Shown: positions 34,217 to 43,228, numbered from the stretch's first letter. The stretch: DNA of 46,432 nucleotides from Pseudonocardia asaccharolytica DSM 44247 = NBRC 16224 (GCF_000423625.1 NZ_AUII01000033.1:1-46432), one strand, 5' to 3'. Notes: generated from the sequence alone by a model not told the origin. Numbers and translations: made by a program.

Positions 34217-34240
34217 ACCGCCGTTCCACGGCGCCGCGAG

Positions 34241-35281
34241 TCATGCGCTGGGGAGGGCCCGATCAGCCCCGAGGGCCCTCCTCAGCGTCGCCGACGGCGT
34301 TTCGTCGTAGACGGACCGGTACAGCGAGGCGAACCGCCCGAAATTGAAGAACCCCCAGTCGGTGGCGACGGCGCTTACCATCAACTCGGCCGAGCGGGGA
34401 TGCACAAGCGCGTCGCGCGCCCCACGAAGGCGAAGATCCCGCAGGTACTGCAGGGGAGTGCAACCGATCTCGCGGAGAAAATGACATTGCAGCGTCCGGG
34501 CGCTCACCCCGGCGGCGGCGGTCAGATCCGTCAGGGTCGGAAGGTCCCTGATGTGATCGTGGATGTGGTCGAGGGCGCGCTGCAACGCGGCCGGTTTCGG
34601 CATGTCGGCCGCATTCTGCAGAAGGCGCTGATGCGGCCCGGTGGCGGCGGCGAGCAGATTCGTGAGGATCATGGCCTCGAGGTGCCGCCGAGAATCGGCG
34701 TTCTGCGCCAGGATCCCGTTCTCGTCCCATTCGGTCCGCACGAAGTCGACACACCGCAGCAGACCCCGTCCGGCGGGCGTCGTCAGGTTCACGACGAGGT
34801 CGAAGTCGATGGGCTCGGCGACCTGCTTGCGGGCCAGTCCGGCGAGCTGTCCCTCGAGGTCCGCGCGAGGGACCTTGAGAGCGAACTGCGCCGCGTTCGC
34901 GTCCCAGTCGATGTGCTGGCTGCGATGGGGAAGCAGGATCGCCGCGCTGCACATGCCGGCCGTGGTCCCGCGGTGGCCGTCCTCCCGTGACACCCGGCTG
35001 CTGCCCGCGAGGGTGATGTTCACGTGGTACCAGCGCTCGTTGGGCGGCAGCGTGATCCGCGTCTCGGTCCCGTAGGTGAGATAGCCCAGGGTCAGGCTCC
35101 CGGTCTGCACGGCGTTGAGCCGGGCGTCGAGCCGGGTCCGGTTCACCGGGTCCAGAATGTGCGGTTCGTAGACCTCGGCGACGACCTTCTGCGCCACGGC
35201 CACATCGGCGGTTCGCAGCCGGCCGTACTGCCGAAGCGGCTCCGCGGGAGCAGGCGAGGCTGTGGCTGACGAGAGGGACAT
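34241..35281 (-). CDS. AraC-family regulator with AraC_binding_2-like N-terminus
   Basis: This 346-residue regulator has an N-terminal cupin-like sensing part ('LTYGTETRITLPPNERWYHV', about residues 70-90). Its C-terminal double helix-turn-helix reads 'TDLTAAAGVSARTLQCHFL' and 'VATDWGFFNFGRFASLYRS' (residues about 250-335). GGAGG precedes ATG 35281, and a GTG four codons earlier is too close to it. The regulator class (as in ThcR/FeaR-like proteins) often controls aldehyde- or amine-producing catabolism. The convergent neighbour is the monooxygenase/aldehyde dehydrogenase operon, and the upstream neighbour on its own strand is the gentisate operon. Confidence 0.9.
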   Translation of the reverse strand: MSLSSATASPAPAEPLRQYGRLRTADVAVAQKVVAEVYEPHILDPVNRTRLDARLNAVQTGSLTLGYLTYGTETRITLPPNERWYHVNITLAGSSRVSREDGHRGTTAGMCSAAILLPHRSQHIDWDANAAQFALKVPRADLEGQLAGLARKQVAEPIDFDLVVNLTTPAGRGLLRCVDFVRTEWDENGILAQNADSRRHLEAMILTNLLAAATGPHQRLLQNAADMPKPAALQRALDHIHDHIRDLPTLTDLTAAAGVSARTLQCHFLREIGCTPLQYLRDLRLRGARDALVHPRSAELMVSAVATDWGFFNFGRFASLYRSVYDETPSATLRRALGADRALPSA

Positions 35282-35335
35282 CGAGACCTCCACCTGCGAC
35301 GCGATCGTCCTACACGATCCCCACGGCCGGGACGG

Positions 35336-36037
35336 CTAGAGCCATGGGGGTAGCTCGGGCAGGCCCGCCCGTGCGGGACGCCCCGCCAGCCAGGCGGCGA
35401 GCTCGGCGACGGGCAGCGCGACGGATCGTGGCTCACCGGCCCCGTCGATCGTCCACGTGGCGTCGCTGCCGGTGGCCGCGACGGTGAGCGCCGGGCCGTC
35501 CCCGGCGGTACTGCGCCGCGCGGCGATGTCCTCGACCAGCGCGGCGCAGAACCCGTCGGGAAGGTCCGCGAAACCGATCCCGGTGCCCAGGTCGACGGCG
35601 TGCACGCAGACCTCGCGGGCGCGCATCCAGGGCAGTTCGGCCGCCGGGACCGTGCGGCCCTGCGCCGTGACGACCTGGGCCTGCCAGGCGGGTTCGGGCA
35701 GGGCCGAGAACGCCTCGGCGAGCTCGTCGGCCGAGCGCCGCACCCAGGCGCACAGGTCGGCGGCGGGGCGGCGGGCACCGGCCTCGATGTCCGCGGCGCG
35801 CTGGGCGGACGAGGCGTACATCGGGGTCTCCCGCCCGGTCCGGGCCCAGCTCACCAGCCGTCCGATCGCCTCCGCGTTCGACGCGACGTGGGCCAGCAGG
35901 TGGCGGCGGGTCCAGCCGGGCAGCGCGGTCGCCGCGTCGAGGCCGCCGTCGCTCAGACCGCCGAGTCCACCGAGCAGCAGCGCCGTCCCCTCGGCGACCC
36001 ACCCGGTGGTCCGGGTGGTCCCGGTGGCGACGGTCAT
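35336..36037 (-). CDS. Mycothiol-dependent maleylpyruvate isomerase-type protein
   Basis: This 233-residue DinB-fold protein of the MDMPI family isomerises maleylpyruvate to fumarylpyruvate using mycothiol in actinobacteria. The metal-ligand pattern is visible: His in 'WTRRHLLAHVASNAEA' (about residue 50), then Glu and His in 'MRAREVCVHAVDLGTG' (about 140-150). The ATG overlaps the stop of the fumarylpyruvate-hydrolase gene (ATGA). It is the third and last gene of the gentisate operon, and its presence argues that this organism makes mycothiol. Confidence 0.9.
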   Translation of the reverse strand: MTVATGTTRTTGWVAEGTALLLGGLGGLSDGGLDAATALPGWTRRHLLAHVASNAEAIGRLVSWARTGRETPMYASSAQRAADIEAGARRPAADLCAWVRRSADELAEAFSALPEPAWQAQVVTAQGRTVPAAELPWMRAREVCVHAVDLGTGIGFADLPDGFCAALVEDIAARRSTAGDGPALTVAATGSDATWTIDGAGEPRSVALPVAELAAWLAGRPARAGLPELPPWL

Positions 36038-36879
36038 GCCGGAACCGCCGCCGCCGACCGGGCGAGGTTCTCCAGCCGTCCGATGCCCTCGATCTCGGTG
36101 ACCAGCACGGAGCCGTCGGTCAGGTAGCGCGGGGGCTTGCGGGCGTGCCCGACGCCGCCGGGGGTGCCGGTGGCGATGACGTCGCCCGGGTTCAGCGTGA
36201 CGATCGCCGACACGTAGCGGACCAGGGCGACGGGGTCGAAGACCAGGTCGCCGGTGTCGGCCTGCTGCACCGTCTCACCGTCGACCGCCGCGCTGATCGC
36301 CAGCCGGGGTCGCACCCCGCCGGGCAGCTCGTCGGGGGTCACGAGCACCGGACCGAACGGCGTGGTGGCCTCGAAGGTCTTGCCCTGCAGCCACTGCGGA
36401 CTGCGGTACTGCCAGTCCCGCATGGTGACGTCGTTGAGCACCGAGAACCCGGCGATCGCGGCTTGTGCGGCGGCGTCGTCGGCGCGGCGCACCCGCGTTC
36501 CGACCACCACCGCGAGCTCGGCCTCCCAGTCGACGGCCTGCGAGGCGGGGTCGAGAACGATCGGGTCGGCCGGGCCGACGAGGGCCTCGGGGAACTTCGC
36601 GAACAGCGTCGGGTGCTGCGGGAGCTCGCGGCCCATCTCCAGGATGTGGCTGCGGTAGTTGAGGCCGACGCACACGATCTTGCCGGGCCGCGGCACGAGG
36701 GGGGCGAGGTCGGCGGCGGCCAGGTCGTGCCGGGCGCCGCCGTCGGCGGCGGCCCGCTCGCGCCAGCCGTCTGTCGCCAGCAGCGCCCCGAGGTCGGGGG
36801 CGTCGAGCTCGACGGCGACATCGCCCTCGACGCGGGCGGCGCGGGTCCCGTCGGCCGTGCGCAGGGTCGTCAGTCTCAT
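36034..36879 (-). CDS. Fumarylacetoacetate-hydrolase-family enzyme (fumarylpyruvate hydrolase)
   Basis: This 281-residue enzyme cleaves fumarylpyruvate to fumarate and pyruvate as the last gentisate-pathway step. The conserved start of the FAH fold is 'KIVCVGLNYRSHILEMGREL' (about residue 70). Metal ligands are expected in 'VDWEAELAVVVG' and 'SVLNDVTMRDWQ'. The C-terminal signature is 'LNPGDVIATGTPGGVG'. Four-base overlaps tie it to both neighbours. Fumarylpyruvate specificity is inferred from the flanking gentisate dioxygenase and mycothiol isomerase. Confidence 0.92.
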   Translation of the reverse strand: MRLTTLRTADGTRAARVEGDVAVELDAPDLGALLATDGWRERAAADGGARHDLAAADLAPLVPRPGKIVCVGLNYRSHILEMGRELPQHPTLFAKFPEALVGPADPIVLDPASQAVDWEAELAVVVGTRVRRADDAAAQAAIAGFSVLNDVTMRDWQYRSPQWLQGKTFEATTPFGPVLVTPDELPGGVRPRLAISAAVDGETVQQADTGDLVFDPVALVRYVSAIVTLNPGDVIATGTPGGVGHARKPPRYLTDGSVLVTEIEGIGRLENLARSAAAVPA

Positions 36880-37994
36880 GTGGAGGCTCCCTCCAGCCGC
36901 ACGCGGTCGGCGTGCAGCCGTTCGAAGATCGGGGTGTCACTGAAACGGAACAGGTCGAGGCCGGTGTCGGCGGTCAGCGTCAGCGGGGCCCAGGACGGCA
37001 CGGCGACGAGGTCGCCCCGCTCGACCGGCCACTCCCGCTCGCCGACCTGGACCCGCCCACGCCCGTCGAAGACCTGCCAGACCGCCGAGCCGACCTCCCG
37101 GCGGGTGGTGGTGCGCGCGCCGGGGCGCAGGCGGTGCATCTCGGCGCGGATGGTGGGCATGACGTCCCCGCCGGTGGTCGGGTTGGTGAAGCGGACGGCG
37201 GCGTGGCCGGGCTCGACCACGCCGGGGTGGCCTTCCTCCTCCAGCGCGAGCTGGTCGGCGAGCGCGGCGTCGGTGTGTTCCCACCGGTAGGCGGCGATCG
37301 GCGAGCTGGGACGCGGTTCGGGCTGGGCGACCGGGCGCAGCCCGGGGTGGCTCCACAGCCGCTCCGACCGTGAGCGGGCCGGGGACGAGCGGTCGGCAAT
37401 CTCGTCGGGACCGAACTCGAAGAACGTCGAGCCGGTGTAGTGGGCGAACGGGATGTCCAGCCCGTCGAGCCAGGCCATCGGGGTGTCGGCCTGGTTGTGG
37501 TGGCCGTGGAAGCACCAGCCGGGGGTGAGCAGGAAGTCGCCGCGGCGCATCGCGACCGGGTCGTCGTCGACGACGGTCCACACGCCCTCGCCCTCGACGA
37601 CGAACCGGAACGCGTGCTGGGTGTGGCGGTGCACCGGCGCGTCCTCGCGCGGGTTGAGGTACTGGATCGCGGCCCACAGCGTCGGCGTGGCGAACGGTCG
37701 CCCGCCCAGGCCGGGGTTGGCGAGCGCGATCGCGCGACGCTCGCCACCGCGGCCGACCGGCACGAGCTCCCCGGAGCGCCGGGCCAGCTCGACCAGCGCC
37801 GCCCACCGCCAGCGATGCCCGGTGGCCGTCGGCCGCGGGTCGGCCGGCATCAGGTCGCCGATCTCGGTCCACAGCGGGATCAGCAGCTCCCGCTCGAAGC
37901 CGCGGTAGAGGTCCTCCAGCTCTGGGGTGGGGGTGGGCTGCCCTGGCACGTCGAGCGTCTGCAAGGTGACCGGCGAGGAGGTGGTCGCGCTCAT
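36876..37994 (-). CDS. Gentisate 1,2-dioxygenase
   Basis: This 372-residue bicupin ring-cleaving dioxygenase opens gentisate between C1 and C2 to maleylpyruvate. The first cupin has the iron-binding 'PVHRHTQHAFRFVVEGEG' (about residue 120) and a later His in 'GWCFHGHHNQ'. The second cupin (about 270-345) retains 'WQVFDGRGRVQVGE'. ATG 37994 follows AAGGAG. The longer in-frame start at 38078 would sit in the promoter palindromes. It is the first gene of a three-gene operon that covers the whole lower gentisate pathway. No salicylate or 3-hydroxybenzoate hydroxylase is visible in the window to supply gentisate. Confidence 0.92.
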   Translation of the reverse strand: MSATTSSPVTLQTLDVPGQPTPTPELEDLYRGFERELLIPLWTEIGDLMPADPRPTATGHRWRWAALVELARRSGELVPVGRGGERRAIALANPGLGGRPFATPTLWAAIQYLNPREDAPVHRHTQHAFRFVVEGEGVWTVVDDDPVAMRRGDFLLTPGWCFHGHHNQADTPMAWLDGLDIPFAHYTGSTFFEFGPDEIADRSSPARSRSERLWSHPGLRPVAQPEPRPSSPIAAYRWEHTDAALADQLALEEEGHPGVVEPGHAAVRFTNPTTGGDVMPTIRAEMHRLRPGARTTTRREVGSAVWQVFDGRGRVQVGEREWPVERGDLVAVPSWAPLTLTADTGLDLFRFSDTPIFERLHADRVRLEGAST

Positions 37995-38064
37995 CGGGAG
38001 TGGCTCCTTACCGAGAGTGACGGATCCGCGGTGGCGGATCCGGGGAGTTCGCTCTGGCGGTTGG

Positions 38065-38100
38065 TTGACCGTCCGCACATCGTACGTGTACGTACGGTAT
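38065..38100. promoter_or_regulatory. GTAC-rich operator-like region before the gentisate operon
   Basis: The region 38081-38097 reads CGTACGTGTACGTACGG: three GTAC tetramers within 15 bases, so it has overlapping dyad symmetry. TTGACC lies at 38065-38070 on the plus strand. It is 70-110 bases from the gentisate dioxygenase start and 75-110 bases before the rightward chimeric reading frame. The composition resembles TetR- or IclR-type operators, but no regulator of that kind is encoded next to it. Confidence 0.35.
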
Positions 38101-38172
38101 TACTCCGTCGAGCCTCATCGCAAGCGTGGTCGTGGTGGCTCAGGTCGCACACCGAACACCGTGGAGAACCGA

Positions 38173-38520
38173 ATGAGCCAGGTCGTCACCCCGTGTCCCC
38201 CCGTTGAATCCCGGAGGACACGCCACATCGTCCGGCGCACGGTCACACCGCCCGGCCCCCCACCGCCAGGGCGGCTGGTGGTGCAAGATCGGCTCGACGA
38301 ACTGGTCGGCACCCTGCTCGACCGGCATCGGATCGTCTGCGTGACCGCGACCGCGGGATCGGGGAAGACGACGGCGGTCGCGCAGACCGCCCGCACCCTC
38401 GGCCGCCCGATCGCCTGGCTGTCCGTCGACGGCACCCCCGCGGTTCCCGACGTGTTGTTGGCCTATCTGGAGGCCGCGCTGGCCCCGGTCGCCGAGGCCT
38501 GCGACCGGACGCCCGATCCG
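38173..38520 (+). pseudogene. MalT/LAL-type LuxR regulator, N-terminal fragment fused to downstream gene
   Basis: ATG 38173 behind GGAGAAC opens about 115 residues typical of the start of MalT-like regulators. They are 'RLVVQDRLDELVGTLLDRHR', the Walker A 'VTATAGSGKTTAVAQTAR', then 'IAWLSVDGTPAVPDVLLAYL'. After 'EACDRTPDP' the sequence switches in frame to an acyl-CoA dehydrogenase. The remaining 700 or more residues of a normal regulator, including its DNA-binding domain, are absent. It sits directly opposite the gentisate operon, where a pathway regulator would be expected, so a regulator may have been lost here. Confidence 0.7.
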
Positions 38521-39555
38521 TGGGACTCCTTCCAGCAAACCCGCGAGGCCTATCGCCAGATGGCGAAGGCCGGTTTCACCAAGGGCTTCATCCCGAAGGA
38601 GTACGGCGGGCTCGGTCTATCTACAGTGGATCTAGCGATTGCCGCCGAGGAGCTGGCGCGGCACGACCTCAACGTCCCGACGCTGCTCGTCGCCTCCGGG
38701 GCGGGCCTGTGGCACGTGATCCACAACGGGACGCCGGAGCAGAAGGAACGCTTCCTGCGGCCGTTCGCCGAGGACGAGGAGGGCGACCTGCTCGCGGTCT
38801 ACGCCTTCACCGACGAGGCCGGCGGCGCCAACTTCGACTCCGCGGACCCTGCGGCCGGGATGCAGACCTTCGCCCGGCGCGACGGCGACGAGTCGCTCGC
38901 CGTGGTGATGGTGCCCGGTGACCTCCCGGGGATCACCGTTCTCGACGTCTACGACAAGATGGGGTGCCGCGGCATCGTCTCGCCGAGGGTGCGTTTCAAG
39001 AATGTGCGGGTCCCGGCAGCCAATATGATCGGTACGCCCGGCAAGGCCGGGATGGAGTCGATTACGCGCGCGTTCAGCTGAACGTCCGCGCTCATCGGGG
39101 CCGCCGCCGTGGAAATCGCGCGTGCCGCTTTCGCGGAAGCGATGCAGATCGCCCGGACCGAGCGGGCCCTGGGATCCGAGCCGATCATTTCGCACCAGGT
39201 CGTTGGCTACAGCCTGGCTGACATCAAGACGCGAATCGAAGCCGCCCGTTATCTCACCTGGAAATCCTGCCACCACCTCGACCAGACCGAGGGAACCGAG
39301 GAGGAACTGGCGATCATGACGAAGGTTTTCGCCTCGGAGGCCGCGGTTCAGTGCGTGTACGACGCCATGCAGGTCGTTGGCGTCAACAGCTACGCCAAGG
39401 ACCGGACCACGCTGGAGCGGCTCATGCGCGACGTGCTGGTCCTGCCCATCTTCGATGGGGGCAACATGGGAGTACGCAGAAGGCAACTGCACAACATCCT
39501 CATGCAGCCCGGATACGACCCGATGCTCGCCGCCGAGGGACGACGCTCGGCGTGA
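38520..39555 (+). pseudogene. Acyl-CoA dehydrogenase, N-terminally replaced, internally deleted, with in-frame TGA
   Basis: This is clear acyl-CoA dehydrogenase sequence in one frame. It opens with 'MAKAGFTKGFIPKEYGGLGL' and includes 'VYAFTDEAGGANFDSADPA', 'VMVPGDLPGITVLDVYDKMG', 'SPRVRFKNVRVPAANMIG' and, after the stop, 'SALIGAAAVEIARAAFAEA', 'QVVGVNSYAKDRTTLERLMR' and 'DGGNMGVRRRQLHNILM'. The first 50 or so residues are missing at the LuxR junction. About 25-30 residues that normally lie between 'ARRDGDE' and 'LAVVMVPGD' appear deleted. TGA 39079-39081 falls within the frame, where relatives of this family are expected to have Trp before 'TSALIG'. The 3' third could start again at GTG 39109 but would lack most of the active site. 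Confidence 0.75.
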
Positions 39556-39569
39556 CCGGCTCGGCCTTC

Positions 39570-39611
39570 GGCGTCACCCCCGCGGCCATCGACGGTCGCG
39601 GGGGTGACGCC
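39570..39611 (+). terminator. Perfect 15-base-pair hairpin after the acyl-CoA dehydrogenase remnant
   Basis: GGCGTCACCCCCGCG (39570-39584) pairs without mismatch to CGCGGGGGTGACGCC (39597-39611) around a 12-base loop. It starts 15 bases after the final stop of the dead dehydrogenase and 76 bases before the MarR gene. There is no T-run, which is common for actinobacterial terminators. It is best read as the terminator of the former dehydrogenase transcript. Confidence 0.7.
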
Positions 39612-39686
39612 ACGGGCCACGGATATAGTCCTCGGCGATGGCACCCGGCGACGCGTCGACAGCATGGACACCGTGACGGTCCTTCG

Positions 39687-40124
39687 ATGGGCGACGACGA
39701 GATTTCCATTCATTCGATGCCCGGGTTCATGATCCGGCGCCTGCACCAACTGCACGACAGCATTTGGGAGAAGGAGCTCGGTGGCGTCTTCACCCCTCCC
39801 CAGTTCGGCGTGCTGGCCACGCTCGCCGCGCGTCCGGGGATTCACCAGCAGAAGCTGTGTTCGTTGGTCGCGCTGGACTCCTCCACCGGATCCGACGTCG
39901 TCAACCGGCTGATCCGAGCCGGTCTGATCCGCAGACGCCGCGACGAGCACGATCGCCGGCGCTATCTGCTCGAACTGACCGCCAAGGGGCGAGCGTCGCT
40001 CACCGAAACAGCACCGTCCGTGGTCGAGGTCAATGCGCGTCTGACCCGAGCCCTGCCGGAATCCGACCGCGCCGCTCTCCTTGCCCACATCGATCGGATC
40101 CTGTCCGAGGAGCCCGGCCGCTGA
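39687..40124 (+). CDS. MarR-family transcriptional regulator
   Basis: This 145-residue winged-helix regulator reads 'GFMIRRLHQLHDSIWEKEL', then the recognition region 'PGIHQQKLCSLVALDSSTGS', and the wing 'GLIRRRRDEHDRRRYLLEL'. The start ATG 39687 lacks a good ribosome site. ATG 39718 is an alternative that would remove ten residues. MarR proteins sense small, often aromatic, ligands. The closest catabolic genes are the gentisate operon and the dead dehydrogenase, so a former link is possible but unproven. Confidence 0.88.
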   Translation: MGDDEISIHSMPGFMIRRLHQLHDSIWEKELGGVFTPPQFGVLATLAARPGIHQQKLCSLVALDSSTGSDVVNRLIRAGLIRRRRDEHDRRRYLLELTAKGRASLTETAPSVVEVNARLTRALPESDRAALLAHIDRILSEEPGR

Positions 40125-40266
40125 CCAGGTGACGTCCGCCCGAAGGATCCTGGTGCACGGAACACCGCCGAAGGGATGCGCCACGAGGGCGGGACCGGTT
40201 CGATGGCGACCGTGACTCCGGCTCACACTCGTGAGGTGGGCCGTCCGACGAAACGGAGGCTCGAGG

Positions 40267-40686
40267 ATGAACTTCACGCTGGAGCTCGTGCTGCTCCCCG
40301 TCGCCGACGTTGATCGGGCGAAATCGTTCTACACCGAGAACGTCGGCTTCGCGCTCGACGTCGATCACCGGGCGGGCGATGACTTCCGGGTCGTCCAGCT
40401 GACGCCGCCCGGTTCCGGATGTTCGATCGCCATCGGGGTGGGCATCACCGACGCCCAACCCGGCTCGGTCCGCGGCCTGCACCTGGTCGTCACCGATATC
40501 GAGACCGCGCGCGCCGAGCTGACCGAGCGCGGCGTGGCCGTCACCGAGATCCGGCATATGACTCCGGACGGATGGGTTCCGGGTTCGGATCCGGAGCACC
40601 GCGACTACGGCTCGTTCGCCGACTTCGCCGATCCCGACGGCAATACCTGGGTGCTGCAGGAGCGCGGGCACAAGCCCTCGGGGTAG
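40267..40686 (+). CDS. VOC-superfamily (glyoxalase/dioxygenase-like) protein
   Basis: This 139-residue single-domain vicinal-oxygen-chelate protein reads 'VLLPVADVDRAKSFYTENVG' at the start, 'GLHLVVTDIETARAELTERG' in the middle, and 'SFADFADPDGNTWVLQER' with the C-terminal Glu ligand. The layout is that of small glyoxalase-like enzymes of unknown substrate. GGAGG precedes ATG 40267 at slightly long spacing. The stop lies 4 bases from the convergent YjbR-like gene. Confidence 0.88.
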   Translation: MNFTLELVLLPVADVDRAKSFYTENVGFALDVDHRAGDDFRVVQLTPPGSGCSIAIGVGITDAQPGSVRGLHLVVTDIETARAELTERGVAVTEIRHMTPDGWVPGSDPEHRDYGSFADFADPDGNTWVLQERGHKPSG

Positions 40687-40690
40687 CGGA

Positions 40691-41038
40691 TCACGCCCGT
40701 TCAGCGTCGAACTGCTTGCGCAGCCGGACCGGTGCCTTGAGTCGCCACGCCTCCTCGAGCAGCTCGACGAGCTGCTCGCGGCCGATCTTCGTCAGATCGA
40801 CGAGAATCGCTCCGTAGCCGTCGTAGTGCGGCGTCGTGGAGAACGCCGGATCGCCCGAGGCCAGCATCGCCTCCTTCTCGTCGAGCTGGCACATCAGCAC
40901 CAGCAGACCCTCGGCCTCGGTACGCAGCCGGGCGAAGGACTTCCCGCGCACCCGCAGCGCCGGCGTCCGATACGCCGTCGACTCCTCCACCTCGGGCAGC
41001 GCCATCCCGATCTTCACCACGTCATCCCAGGTCAGCAT
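40691..41038 (-). CDS. MmcQ/YjbR-family protein
   Basis: This protein of 115 residues, from ATG 41038 (AGGA upstream), has the YjbR fold pattern: 'MLTWDDVVKIGMALPEVEES', 'LRVRGKSFARLRTEAEGLLV' and a C-terminal 'REQLVELLEEAWRLKAP'. The earlier in-frame start at 41179 adds an Arg-rich tail not expected for the family. These are small DNA-mimic or DNA-binding-like proteins without a firm biochemical role. Confidence 0.85.
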   Translation of the reverse strand: MLTWDDVVKIGMALPEVEESTAYRTPALRVRGKSFARLRTEAEGLLVLMCQLDEKEAMLASGDPAFSTTPHYDGYGAILVDLTKIGREQLVELLEEAWRLKAPVRLRKQFDAERA

Positions 41039-41211
41039 GGCGCCATCCTGTCCGAGCCGGCTGGCGGTGTCGTGGAGAAAACGGATCACGAGCGGCGAGC
41101 GCGAGAGCAGATCCGGCCCGTTCGGCTCTAGCCGGTCGAGGCGACGCGCGTCATCCTCGTGGCTCATCTTCGCCACCACGGAGCAGGGACGGCGCCGAAA
41201 GGGAGGCTCAC

Positions 41212-42039
41212 ATGAGTTCGATCGCCGTCAACGGGACCACCCTGTACTACGAACTGCGGGGAGAGGGGCCCCCGGTGCTGTTCATCTCGGGCGCCACCGG
41301 CGACGCCGGGCACTGGACCGAGGTCGCCGACGCTCTCGCGAACGACTACACCATCCTCGCCTATGACCGGCGGGCGAACTCGCGCAGCCCCCGGCCCGAG
41401 AACTGGGCCACGGCGCCGATCGATGAGCAGGCCGACGACGCCGCCGAGCTGCTCAAGGCGCTCGGGCTCGCGCCGGCGGTCGCGTACGGGAACAGCCAGG
41501 GCGCGATCATCCTGACCAGCCTCGTGCTGCGCCATCCGGACGTGCTGCGCGCCGCGATCTTCCACGAGCCCCCGTACGCCGCGATCACGTCGGACCCAGA
41601 GGCCGTGACGTCGTCCCTTCAGACCCTCGTCAGCGAGGGCACGGCCGAGGGCGGTCCGGCGCTTGCGATGGAGCGCTTCGTCCGCTGGGCGGCCGGCGAT
41701 GAGGCGTATGAGGCGTTCGACCCCGAGATGCGGGCCCGCATGCTCGGCAATGCCGAAGTCTTCTTCGGCATTGAGTTGGAGGGCATCTTCGCCTACATTC
41801 CGACGTCGGAACAGCTCGGCCAGGTGCGGCTCCCCTGTGTCGTGGCCGCGGGCGTCGACAACCGCGAGCCCACCGCAACCCATCACTGGATGTACGAGGC
41901 GTCGCAGTGGCTCGCGGGGCAGCTCGGTGCCTCGTTCATCGAGACGCCCGGTGCACACGTGCCCCAGGCGACGCACCCGCGAGCACTGGCGGAACTGCTC
42001 CGGCCGCTGATCGACAAGCTGCCCGCGTCGCGCGCGTGA
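41212..42039 (+). CDS. Alpha/beta-fold hydrolase with Ser nucleophile
   Basis: This 275-residue hydrolase has oxyanion-hole region 'PPVLFISGATGDAGHWTEV', then 'YDRRANSRSP', the nucleophile elbow 'AVAYGNSQGAIILTSL' (Ser at about residue 94), an Asp in 'AAGVDNREPTATHH' and the catalytic His in 'PGAHVPQATHP' (about 253). GGGAGG precedes ATG 41212. It may be an esterase or haloperoxidase-like enzyme; the substrate is unknown. It is convergent with the LuxR regulator (45 bases apart). Confidence 0.88.
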   Translation: MSSIAVNGTTLYYELRGEGPPVLFISGATGDAGHWTEVADALANDYTILAYDRRANSRSPRPENWATAPIDEQADDAAELLKALGLAPAVAYGNSQGAIILTSLVLRHPDVLRAAIFHEPPYAAITSDPEAVTSSLQTLVSEGTAEGGPALAMERFVRWAAGDEAYEAFDPEMRARMLGNAEVFFGIELEGIFAYIPTSEQLGQVRLPCVVAAGVDNREPTATHHWMYEASQWLAGQLGASFIETPGAHVPQATHPRALAELLRPLIDKLPASRA

Positions 42040-42084
42040 GGCCTACGGATCGGGGGTGTATTCGACGGATGGAGGCGGCGGGCT

Positions 42085-43131
42085 TCAGGTGCCGAGCGCA
42101 CGGGACAGCAGCGCGCGGCGGCTGTTCACCCCGGTCTTAGCGAAGATCGACTTGACATGGTCCTGCACCGTGTGGTGCGACAGAAACATCCGGTGCGCGA
42201 TCTCGCGGGTATCGCTGCCCTCCGCGAGGTGGCCCAGCAGCTCATCCTCCCGTGTGCTCAGCCCGAATGCCCTGGCGAACAGCGCCGCCCGGTCCATCGG
42301 CGAGGTGTCCTCGATGCTGACGGCGACGTTGCGCTCGTGCGGTGGGCCGGCGTCGCCGAGCCGGGCCGCCCGCAGCGTCAGCCACAGCCCACCGGACAGG
42401 TGCACACGCGCCGCGGGCGGGTTCGCATCGACACCGGCCTCGTTGGCCAGCAACTGCGCCGCGACGTTGTAGACACCCGCCGGCACGGGCGAGCGACCCT
42501 CGTCCGGAGGGACGAGAAGCCGCAGGTAGTCCTGGGTCAGCGGGGTCTGTCCGCGAACGTCGAGCTCGTGCGACAGCAGCAACACGACGGGACCGCGCGG
42601 GCCGTGCTCGCACACCGCAACAAAGGTGCTCGCCTGGGCGCGGCGGAGGGCGGCCGTCACCGGCGCGGCGATGTCCGCCAGAAAGGCGGCCTCGCTCGCG
42701 GTGAAGGAGTCAGCCACCCTCCACAGATCGAGGAACCCCCAGCAGCCGAACCTGTCCCGGTAGACCGAGGATGCGACATCTCCGATGTCGTGGTGGCTGA
42801 GCACCGCTCGCCACACCAGGCTTCGTGCGAGATCTCCGCCGGTCGCGTCGGTGAGCAACGCAACGGGCGCAGTCAGCGTCGTCCACCGGTTCACCTCGGT
42901 GAGGTATTTGAGCCGGATCAGTCGCGGCAACTCCGGCAGGCAGGGGACGTCCGCCAACGGCGACGAACCGACCGAGGTCTCCGGATCGGTCAACAGCCAG
43001 GCGTATGCATCGAATCCGACGACGCGGCCGATCTCGTCGAGCAGTTCCATCCGCAGGCTGCGCGCGTCGCGGGCTCGGCCGCAGATGCGGACGATCCGCT
43101 CCCTCGACCGTGCGTGCGCCGAGCTGGCCAC
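42085..43131 (-). CDS. LuxR-family regulator with N-terminal sensor-like domain
   Basis: This protein of 348 residues is taken from GTG 43131. ATG 43194 is also possible but leaves only 34 bases to the divergent gene. The C-terminal LuxR helix-turn-helix reads '[20 protein letters not shown]' and '[20 protein letters not shown]'. There is no receiver domain. The N-terminal part ('[20 protein letters not shown]', '[13 protein letters not shown]') looks GAF-like and is typical of actinobacterial stand-alone LuxR proteins. The divergent small gene at 43229 is the likely target, with CCCCAGGTATCGGGG symmetry at 43155-43169 between or inside the starts. Confidence 0.85.
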   Translation of the reverse strand: MASSAHARSRERIVRICGRARDARSLRMELLDEIGRVVGFDAYAWLLTDPETSVGSSPLADVPCLPELPRLIRLKYLTEVNRWTTLTAPVALLTDATGGDLARSLVWRAVLSHHDIGDVASSVYRDRFGCWGFLDLWRVADSFTASEAAFLADIAAPVTAALRRAQASTFVAVCEHGPRGPVVLLLSHELDVRGQTPLTQDYLRLLVPPDEGRSPVPAGVYNVAAQLLANEAGVDANPPAARVHLSGGLWLTLRAARLGDAGPPHERNVAVSIEDTSPMDRAALFARAFGLSTREDELLGHLAEGSDTREIAHRMFLSHHTVQDHVKSIFAKTGVNSRRALLSRALGT

Positions 43132-43228
43132 GGCCGGGAGGGTACGCCGGGAACCCCCAGGTATCGGGGATATCCACCCCGGCCGACGGTCCATAGGGTC
43201 GGCGCACCCATCCACCGGAGGCGAGATC

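Noticed and set aside
39079..39081. TGA in the acyl-CoA dehydrogenase read as selenocysteine
   Set aside because: The family has no selenocysteine at this place, Trp is expected, no SECIS-like hairpin was found directly after it, and the gene has other defects. A nonsense mutation is simpler.
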